64,000 nt of DNA from Branchiostoma floridae (Eukaryota > Chordata > Leptocardii > Amphioxiformes > Branchiostomatidae). The stretch is taken from assembly GCF_000003815.2 (NCBI RefSeq), contig NW_023365802.1:23333-87332 (forward strand), in the 5' to 3' direction. The position numbers were made by a program, and so were the translations under genes. Position 1 is the first letter of the stretch. Each line of letters starts with the position of its first letter. This document shows positions 56,101 to 64,000 of the stretch, piece by piece. Below the pieces are notes generated by a model, which saw only the letters and a program-made list of their open reading frames with translations, did no database searches and was not told where the DNA came from.

Positions 56101-56885
56101 TCTGTCTGTCTGCAACCCTATCTGGCTTCATCATTGTCTGTCTGCCCCAATGTCTATCTGCAAGCTTGTCTTTCTCCCTCTCTGTCTGTCTGCCTTCCTG
56201 TCTGGCTTCTTCTTTGTCTTTCTGCAACCCAGTCTGGCTTTTTCTTTGTCTGTCTGCCTCTCTGTCTGTCTGCCTCCCTCTCTGGTTTTCTTTTTGTCTG
56301 TTTGCAACCCTGTCTGGCGTTCTCTTTGTCTGTCTGTCTCCGTGTCTGTCTGAAAGCCTCTATGTCTCTCTCTCTGTCTGTCTGCAACCCTGTCTGTCTG
56401 CCTCTTTGTCTGTCTGCAACCCTGTCTTGTTTTCTCTTTGTTTGCCTGCCTGTCTGTCTGCAACCCTGTCTGCCTTCCTCTGTGTCTGTCTGCCTCCTGT
56501 CTGTCTGCAACCCTGTCTATCTCCCTCTCTGTCTGCATGCCTGTCTGCCTCCCTCTCTGTCTGTCTGCAACCCTGTATGGCTTTCTCTTTGTTTGTCTGC
56601 AAGCCTTCGTTTCTGTCAGAGTGCAACCCTGTCTTGCTTTCTATGTGTCTGTCTGCCTCCTTGTCTGTCTGCAAGACTGTCTGTCCTGCCTCTTTGTCTG
56701 TCTGCAACCCTGTGTGGCTTCATCTTTGTCTGTCTGCCTCCTGTCTGTCTACAAGCCTGTCTGCCTCTCTCTCTCTCTCTGTCTGTCTGCAACCCTGTCT
56801 GCTTTCTCTTTGTCTGTCTGTCTCCCTGTCCGTCTGCAACCCTGTCTGGCTTCCTCTTTGTCTGTCAGAGTGTCTTTTTCTGTCT
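53180..56885 (+). repeat. CTGTCTG minisatellite, array 3
   Basis: Continuation of the array 2 repeat after the inverted-end unit; contains a gap at 54992-55346. Long Ser/Leu/Cys-rich open frames occur in all forward frames (up to 373 codons) for the same reason as in array 1. The block at 53560-53690 has the same variant order as the inverse of 35770-35900 in array 1. Confidence 0.93.
54992..55346. other. Assembly gap (355 N)
   Basis: Run of N inside array 3, probably repeat-induced. Confidence 0.99.
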
Positions 56886-56891
56886 CTCTCT

Positions 56892-59483
56892 CTCTTACTT
56901 ACTTGGGCCTACTGCCCATCCTTGGGCATAGGCCACGAACTAGCTGCTTCCATCTCCGGCGGTCCTGGGCCATTTCCTCCAGCTGTCCCCATGTGTAGCC
57001 AGACTCCCTCACGTCCGCCTCCAGGCTTCGCCTCCAGGTGTTTCTGGGTCTTCCCCTCTTGCGCTTTCCTGGGGGTTCCATGTGAAAGCTTCTCTAACTG
57101 TGATTGAGGCCGGCTTGCGCAGGGTGTGACCCACCCAGGTCCACCGCTTACGAAGTATTTCTATCCCTACTGGTACCTGTCCGGTGCGTTGCCATAGTTC
57201 TTCATTACGGATGGTGTTTGGCCAGTAGACTCACAATATCTTCCGTAAGCAGGTGTTGATTAATGCTTGTACTTTCTTTGTTATGCCAGCTGTTGTTCTC
57301 CATGTCTCAGCACCATACAGTAGAACAGGTTTTACCATGGTGTTGAACATCCGGATCTTGGTGCTGATGTTCAAATCTGAGCATCTCCAGACTTTATCCT
57401 GTTGTTTGAATGCTGTTCTTGCCTTTCCAATCCGTGCCTTTACGTCTGCCTCTGTCCCACCCTGTTTATCCAGGACACTTCCAAGGTAAGTGAAGTTGTT
57501 CACTTCCTCTAGTGGTTCTCCAGCCAGAGTTATGGGACTATTGCAGTAGGTATTGACCTTGAGGATCTTAGTTTTTCCGCTGTGGATCTTGAGGCCTAGG
57601 GTAGCTGAGCATTTGTCAATGGAGCAGGTCTTCTCTTGCACCTGCTGCTGTGCATGGGAGAGGAGTGCCAAGTCATCTGCGAAATCCAGATCGTCCAACC
57701 ATTTCCCAGCTGTCCATCTTATCCCGTTGTTCCTGCCATCAGTAGATGTCTTCATACACCAATCTATGGCCAAAAGGAACAGGAATGGGGACAGTAGGCA
57801 TCCTTGCCTTACCCCAGTCCGCACTTGGAAAGCATCTGTGAGTTGTTGACCATGGATTACCCTGCACGACATCCCTTCATAGGAGTTCTTGATGATGTTG
57901 GTAATTTTTTCGGGTATGCCATAGTGCCTCAGTAGTTTCCATAGTGACTGTCTGTCCAGGCTGTCAAATGCTTTCTCATAATCAATAAAGTTGATGTAGA
58001 GGGGTGAATTCCATTCGATGGACTGTTCTAAGATGATTCTGAGTGTGGTGATCTGGTCTGTGCAGGATCTGTTCTTCCTAAACCCAGCCTGTTGGTCACG
58101 GAGGTGTGGGTCCACGGCATCTCTCATCCTGTTCAGGAGGACTCTATTGAAGACCTTGCTCGGGACTGAGAGAAGTGTGATTCCCCTGTAGTTGGCGCAG
58201 GAGCTAAGGTCTCCCTTCTTTGGCAGCTTGATGATGTGCCCCACCTTCCTCTCCTGGGGGATCTCTTCTTTCTCCCATATGCATTGAAACAGTGGGTAGA
58301 ACATCCCCACACAAGTCTCCACATCTGCCTTCAAGGCTTCTGCTGGGATGTTGTCTGGGCCTGATGCTCTCCCATTCTTCAGTTGCATGACAGCTCTCTG
58401 GACCTCCTCTTTTGTTGGGGGTCCACAGTCAATTTCCAGGTCACTGACTGCTTGGCTGATGTCTGCAGTTTCCCTTGGAGATGGTCTGTTTAGTAGTTCT
58501 TCGAAATACTGTGCCCATCTGTGTTTTTGTCCTTCCATGTCCTGGATGGTATTTCCATCACTGTCCTTTACAGGTCTGTCTGACTGTGTGCGTTTACCGG
58601 AGAGTTTCTTGATTGTAGTATATAGCTCTCTCATGTTGCCATGGCGGGCTGCTTCCTCCGCTTCTGTCGCCAGTGTCTCNNNNNNNNNNNNNNNNNNNNN
58701 NNNNNNNNNNNNNNNNNNNNNNNNNNNNNNNNNNNNNNNNNNNNNNNNNNNNNNNNNNNNNNNNNNNNNNNNNNNNNNNTGTGTCTCTTAACTGCATTGT
58801 GTGCTTCTACATATTCTTCATGTGCTTGTGATTTTCCAGCTCGTGTGCGGGAGTTGTTCATTACTGCTTTCTTCTTCTTTCTGTCCTCTACTTTTTCCAG
58901 GGTTTCAGTTGAGATCCACTCCTTGTGCTGTTGTCTCTTTTTGCCCAGCACTTTCTGGCATGTAGATGTTATTATCTCCTTTATTCCCTCCCACTTCTCC
59001 TCAATCGGGTCTTCAGTGGGGTCTTCTGCCATGTTCTCTGCATCTTGCAGGACCTGGAACCGGTTAGACAGTGTGATCCGGAATTCTTCTAGCTTGTCTG
59101 CTTCCTTGAGAACTGTGGTGTCGTACTTTATGCTGTCTCTTCTGTTGTGGCCTGTCCAGTTGCTCCTTAGTTTTAGCCTTAAGCTGGTGGTGGTCTGAAG
59201 AGACGTCAGCTCCTCGCTTGACCCGAACATTCTGGAGGGATCTTCTAAACTTCTTCCCTATACAAATATGGTCGATTTGGTTTTCTGTGAACCCATCAGG
59301 TGATGTCCAAGTGGCTTTATGTATCCTTTTGTGTTGAAACATACTTCCACCTATGACTAGGTTGCTTGTAGCACACATGTTGGCAAACCTCTCCCCATTG
59401 TCATTCATTGTGCCTAAGCCTTCTTTTCCCATGATGGACTCGAAGCCTTGGTTGTTATTTCCTGCCTTGGCGTTTAGGTCCTG
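56892..59483 (-). mobile_element. RTE-like non-LTR retrotransposon, inserted in the minisatellite
   Basis: Minus strand, from 59483: an apurinic-type endonuclease truncated to its C-terminal half (DLNAKAGNNNQG, HKATWTSPDGFTENQIDHI, SSDHH), a linker (WTGHNRRDSIKYDTTVLKEA), then after the gap at 58680-58779 an RT (58634-57231) with IPAEALKADVETC, NYRGITLLSVPSKVFNRVL, QAGFRKNRSCTDQI, FIDYEKAFDSLDRQSLWKLL, GVRQGCLLSPFLF and the catalytic DFADDLALLSHAQQQ. The C-terminus (WTWVGHTLRKP; KRKRGRPRNTWRRSLEADV) follows in other frames. Frame breaks near 59180, at the TGA 57231-57229 and near 57075 inactivate it. The 3' tail is (TAAG)2 against the array. Minisatellite on both sides (to 56885, from 59484) shows insertion into the array. 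RTE clade is inferred from motif style. Confidence 0.88.
58680..58779. other. Assembly gap (100 N)
   Basis: Run of N between the endonuclease linker and the RT of the RTE-like element. Confidence 0.99.
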
Positions 59484-59692
59484 CAAGCCTGTCTGTCTTC
59501 TCTCTCTCTGTCTGTTTGTAAATCTGTCTAACTTCCTCTTTGTCTGTGTCCCTCCTGTCTGTCTGCAAGCCTGTCTGCCTCTCTTTCTGTCTGTCTGCAA
59601 CCCTGTCTGGCTTTCTCTTTGTATGTCTTCCTCCCTGTCTGTCTGCAAGCCTGTCTGTCTTCCTCTCTTTCCGAGTGCAACCCTGTCTTCTC
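59484..59692 (+). repeat. CTGTCTG minisatellite remnant beyond the RTE-like element
   Basis: TGCAAGCCTGTCTGTCTTC and later units match array 3, continuing it past the inserted retrotransposon. Confidence 0.9.
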
Positions 59693-62500
59693 TGTTGACT
59701 TAAGATGGCCCAGGGCATATGAGCACGACTTTCAAAGTCCTGTAGGAAAATTGTCATAACTCCGTCATAGAAGATTGAAAATGCCTCAAATCTGGTGAAT
59801 ACGGAAAACACAACTATAGAAATGCAAACATGAGTCATTTATGAAGTTACATACTCTGAATTTTGAGATATCACAATTTATTATGATGTATAATTTTTCA
59901 ACAAAATGTAGTCTAGAAAACCATTCCCAACACGCAAATTACATGAAATTTTTTAGTACATACTGACATATGTTCCCTTTCAGAACTAGTGAGATTTATT
60001 GAGAAACATGCTCCTGCTCTGTTGTAATATAAATAAATATTGATTTTTTTCACATTTATGCATATAGTTTTAGGGTACCCTTTACTATAATCACCTTATA
60101 ACTCAAACCAAAGACCATATACAATATATTCAACTACATCTGAGTGTAGAACAGGACGTTTCCAACGATTTAATTTCCTTTTAAGTCATTGCTACCGTTT
60201 TCTACAAAGGTTTGAAGTTTGTACCATCAATTTTTACCCTGTAAGCCATGTTTTAGTAAATCTGCCCATCACTCAACGTGACAGGTCGTAATTAGCACCT
60301 CCATGGGAAGAAATTAGCTGTAATTCGCACTTGTGCCATAACAAAAGAACCAAGGTTTATTGTTTATTGTTATGCGTAGACTAGTCTGTTGGTATAAACA
60401 GTTGTTTTGTAGCAAGATTGTTATTATGCTCATAGAACGAGAAAAGTTTTAGTCAATGTTAGAGAATAAGTCTCTCTATTTACATTGAAGATGGATTCTA
60501 CAAGATGCACATCCAGAAAGCCGTACAAAATGTAAAAGTAGGGCATTTTGGCCCCGCAGCGCGGCTTCGAATCCCTGGTGTCAAGAGACTGTACTATTGG
60601 GCAAAAACTCAGCAAAATTCGCTCAAAACAAGTCCGACTTGGCCTCTGTTGCAGTCTTCGAACGGGGCTTGTTTTTATTGGGGATGGGGCGTTGGCGTTG
60701 GTTCGCGATTTTCAACGTTTAGCTACGTGCGCCGGGAAAGGGGTTTTGCCCAAGAAGCTTGGTTTGCCGAGAAAGGGAGTTTGCCGTGGCATAAGATAGC
60801 ATCATAAGCTTGGGAAGGAAGGCGGAGGCTAATGAAACTCCTTACTAATACTATCTTATGCTACCGCAAGTTCTACTTGGGGATAAGTTATATAGCTCAG
60901 ATATTAACCCCCTTGCTCAATACATTACAACCTCCTTGACTCAACACTGCCAAACTGGGGTATGAAATAACCCTTCTTGGTCCAACATTTTTTTTCGAAC
61001 GCACCAGAATAGAACAGAGAGAGAAATTGTGTGCTTTGAGAAGTAAAACATAATATGGGTTGCTATAGTTTGCATGAAATTAGTGTATAAAACTGACCAT
61101 GAGAACAACAAATCATTAGAGAATACTATGCAATCTACAGCCATAATGATTCTGGCCTGTCGCCATGTTTGTTATCATTACTGATTAGAATGTTTGTTTA
61201 GGGCTGTCAGAGTAAAATTGCCTATGATGAAAAGAATTTGAAATCCACCGAAATGCATGTACAGTATACTTCGATGTGTAAACTTTTGTACAAAAACGTG
61301 AAAAAAGTGACATTGGTCTCCTCCTTCTTTATTTCCCCCAAGACAATTGGACAAAAGTTGTGTTATTTGGAGGTTGGTCCAGGCAGACAACCATACATAT
61401 GATCTAGGCCAACAAAGGAAAATAACCACACTAATTCAACTCGTATGTTCTTTTCTTTTTATAGCTAGAATCCTGTGCTTCCCTTATCAGAAACGCCCGT
61501 GTTGGTAAAATGCCCTTTCCCCGGCCGTTATATTGGGCAAAAAAGTCTGGTCATTTAGGGCAAGGAGTTTATATAGAAATATATAGGGTGTCTTCTATTT
61601 AATGTGTTTATGTTGTGCCGTGCTCTTTTGCACTTTACCTGAAGCACTTCAAGTATGATGCATAACATTTTTGATAAATGTTTATAGAGCAGCGGGAGTG
61701 GTTAAAACTTTCAGAAGCATGTCAAATACTTCAAACATCTATCTGAGTATGAGACTGTGATTTTTTTCCCATCTTTTGTATAGGTTAGATTGTAGTTCTC
61801 CCTGGTTGTGAAGAAGGTACTTTTTGTTTGTCGTTCACACTCGGACAGAGACAAAAGACCAGACTACACATACTCCGTGGCAAATACAACTTTTACAATG
61901 GCTGTAAAATGTTTGCTCAGCTGTGATTGACAAACTCAAAAGTGTCATATTTAAGTGTCAAATTTATGGTTAAAGAAAATGAATCAATAAGAATAAAGAA
62001 ATGACGATTAGAAAATAGATTAAAAGTTAATCAAAGCGCGTGCATTCCCATATCCCCATTCAGCGTTTCACAGATGTGTATTGTTTCTTGTTTTGCCGAA
62101 ATCATTAGTGGCCATGAACCAGTATTCTGTATGTATAAGCACACGACTGTCTTGTCCTTTCCTTTGCACTTCCTCAGATTTTAGAAATTGAGTGCGAGCA
62201 ATTACCTCACCAGGACAGATTAGCGCCTGATTGGGATGCAAAGTGAAGGCGGGACACTGGGTGGCAATTATCACTCAAACTACTGCATATTTACAAGCTA
62301 TGTGCTCGCACTTGGCTCATTTCAATATCCAAGTACCTAATAATCATATTTAAATGAAATATCTGGCAAGGCAGACCTGGGCAATCTTAAGTGAATGGAG
62401 AAGTTGTAGACGTTAAAAGTTTAGATGCAGGACTTCCAGGTTCAAAAATAGCGTACTACCTTTTATCGTATCTTTGTTGAATGAATCTTAATGTAGTTTT
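59693..62500. other. No gene seen
   Basis: Noncoding. A 15-bp inverted pair GCATAAGATAG...CTATCTTATGC (60789-60800 / 60850-60861) encloses a purine-rich loop. A GC-richer stretch 60540-60800 (CCCCGCAGCGCGGCTTCGAA) looks like an old dispersed repeat. Confidence 0.4.
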
Positions 62501-62640
62501 AACAAATGCTTTATGTATCATACAGCAATTCAGCCTTGTATGGCTGCTATGTTATGTACATGTACTTGCGCACTTGTTTGGCGCTAATAAACCAGTCATT
62601 CATTCATTCAAAATAATTCGGCGAAGGTAAGGGGTCGTGG
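62500..62640 (+). mobile_element. Retroposon 3' tail abutting a Helitron-like terminus
   Basis: GCGCTAATAAACCAGTCATTCATTCATTC (read in two parts: GCGCTAATAAACCAGT and (CATT)3) is a CR1/L2-type 3' end. It is followed by the TTCGGCGAA mini-hairpin and GGAACTCTAGT, the same CTAG|T ending as at 8565-8577. Confidence 0.4.
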
Positions 62641-63169
62641 AACTCTAGTTTAAATATCTTACAGCACCAAGACAATTTCTTTACTTAACTTGTGTAATGA
62701 CAACTGATATTGACTGTATCTCATCGGTTAGAAATTAAGGAAAAATTTCTTTCAGTGCGTTATTATTAAGGCATGCTCAGTACCAAATACAATTCGATTG
62801 TGTATCGACAACAATCGTTACCCCTAACTAACCTGTCCTTTATGTACTGTATATTTATTTCTGCCCTTAAAAGTAAGACACTCGCGATATTTCTACTTTA
62901 AAGTCCGCTGTAACAATTTCATATTCATGGCTTAATTTCGTCGCCCAGTAATCATTGATATAAGTGCAAATATCTATTGTTAACAAAATCATGCTAATGG
63001 ATCAAAAGCACCTCCTAGCAATGTTAATACGAAGCACAACTGTTACAGTTCAAAGACAGGCGTCGCCCTGATAATAGCTTTCTGCTATGCCTGAGCAACG
63101 CTTTGGCAATACGCGTATAATATACCGAGAACGAACTGCTCATCATGTTCGATTGGGGTAGTGTGATCT
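62641..63169. other. No gene seen
   Basis: Noncoding sequence. Confidence 0.4.
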
Positions 63170-63565
63170 TGGAAAGCTTCCCGAGTGCAGGAATCCATAT
63201 ATAACGACATCACAATTGATGACGTCTATGCTAGCACCACTTTTATTTTAGTATACCAAAGGTCAACAGCTGATTACAGAAGATCAAAAATAAAACTAAT
63301 CGATTCTCAACTCCATCAATATGAACCGTTTTGATTGTGGCGTTCAGAACCAATGACAGACGAGTATCTGTGATTAAATCGTAAAGATCGCTTATTTTAT
63401 CTTTGTGTGGATAGCGATCCCCGCACGACAACTGTTTTCGGTACATCTTTGTGTGTGCGTGGCTGTGTGCGTATATGTATGCGTGCGCCCGTGTATGTGT
63501 GTGCGTTTGTGCTTGTACATGTGTGTTTGGTGCACAGAAGCTTGTACGTCTGTGTGTGTGGTGCA
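63170..63565 (-). repeat. Inverted paralogue of 17095-17420, with (GT)n
   Basis: 63170-63375 is the reverse complement of 17225-17420 with moderate divergence. The adjoining GT repeat (63440-63560) corresponds to the CA repeat at 17095-17165. Confidence 0.75.
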
Positions 63566-63934
63566 CCGAGTGGTTCCAAGAGGCATCATGACGACTCTCC
63601 TGTAAACTTGTGTTGAGCGAACTTTAAATTTCAACTAAAGCGAAACCCTATCATTGCCTCTGCTCAAACAGAAGCAGCTCGTGACTGTAGCAAAGATACT
63701 TATCACAGCCAACTGCGTCTATCAATCGAAAGAGTGGCCAAGCACGAGTTATCCTCCTCTGAAGTTATGAACAAAAGTCCCACTGCAGATCGAAACAAGC
63801 CACCAGGGGGCCCAAACTTACACGACTTACTCCCTGCCAAAAGACGCATTCACTACTCAAAATCATGAACCTGGCACTTGAGGAAAATTTTACCACCAAC
63901 TTTGATCCTCCGCAGCTGTACCGTAACTTGCCGC

Positions 63935-64000
63935 TAGAAGGCCCGTCTTCTATGAAGTGTTGAAGGATTTAGAGTGTAGAACGTGCTTTGTCAAAAGAAA
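63935..64000 (+). pseudogene. Partial paralogue of the 13.0-kb candidate exon, cut by the window end
   Basis: GAAGTGTTGAAGGATTTAGA then GTGTAGAACG[T]GCTTTGTC matches 13105-13055 on the opposite strand (EVLKDLECRTCFVK versus EVLTDLECRTYFVK). Just upstream the two sequences differ by an indel not divisible by three, which suggests this copy, or its splice site, is not equivalent. The rest lies beyond the window. Confidence 0.4.

Noticed and set aside
35759-56885. CRISPR-like array
   Set aside because: The repeats are directly adjoining and mutually variable without unique spacers, and the sequence is eukaryotic.
55986-57107. 373-codon plus-strand open frame
   Set aside because: Minisatellite translation running into the antisense strand of the RTE-like element.
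60505-60807. Overlapping 100- and 83-codon frames
   Set aside because: GC-richer dispersed-repeat sequence open in two frames; no splice context or motif.

Overview
This is animal genomic DNA with almost no dense coding. The gene architecture (phase-1 introns, extracellular modules, fucolectin-type domains) and the mobile elements (CR1/L2-like and RTE-like non-LTR elements, a Penelope-like element, tRNA-derived SINEs, many short inverted-repeat elements) suggest a marine invertebrate deuterostome, most likely an amphioxus (Branchiostoma). That assignment is inference from style and family content, not a database match. Four runs of N show a draft assembly.

Two protein-coding genes can be reconstructed from splice signals. 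(1) A + strand two-exon gene at 9684-10144 has its own TATA box and poly(A) signal. It encodes a 64-residue secreted precursor ending in a small four-cysteine peptide. Neither exon has an ORF on the correct strand long enough to be found by a simple ORF scan. (2) A - strand eight-exon gene at 25176-20171 encodes a 464-residue secreted protein: signal peptide, acidic linker, two fucolectin (F-type lectin) domains and a short Cys-rich tail. A TATA-like box and noncoding first exon may lie 3 kb upstream. A third gene, only its 5' part, lies at 50101-52076. It encodes a P-loop protein (DUF3987-like by pattern) and is broken in its Walker-A exon by a Penelope-like retroelement. Isolated candidate exons without a recognised product occur near 13.0 kb, 38.7 kb and 63.9 kb.

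Layout. 1-9.6 kb: dispersed repeats, a dead non-LTR element, a tandem duplication and a Helitron-like region. 9.6-19 kb: the small peptide gene, a foldback-like element with minisatellite arms (13987-15313), a piggyBac-type nonautonomous element (15940-16809) whose empty site is preserved in a paralogous copy near 1020, and another inverted-repeat element. 20-28.3 kb: the lectin gene and, upstream, a SINE with perfect target duplications and a long hairpin element. 29-32 kb: a 38-bp minisatellite. 34-39.6 kb: a CR1/L2-like element, a huge CTGTCTG minisatellite and a further non-LTR remnant. 40-47.6 kb: inverted-repeat elements and four different tandem arrays. 48-59.7 kb: more CTGTCTG minisatellite, interrupted by a 3.66 kb unit with 31-bp inverted ends that carries the P-loop gene fragment plus the Penelope-like element, then by an RTE-like retrotransposon. 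59.7-64 kb: mostly featureless, ending in a segment that is an inverted paralogue of 13-17 kb.

Most long open frames in 35.8-38.6, 48-49.5 and 53.2-56.9 kb are artefacts of a minisatellite whose units lack stop codons; they should not be read as genes.
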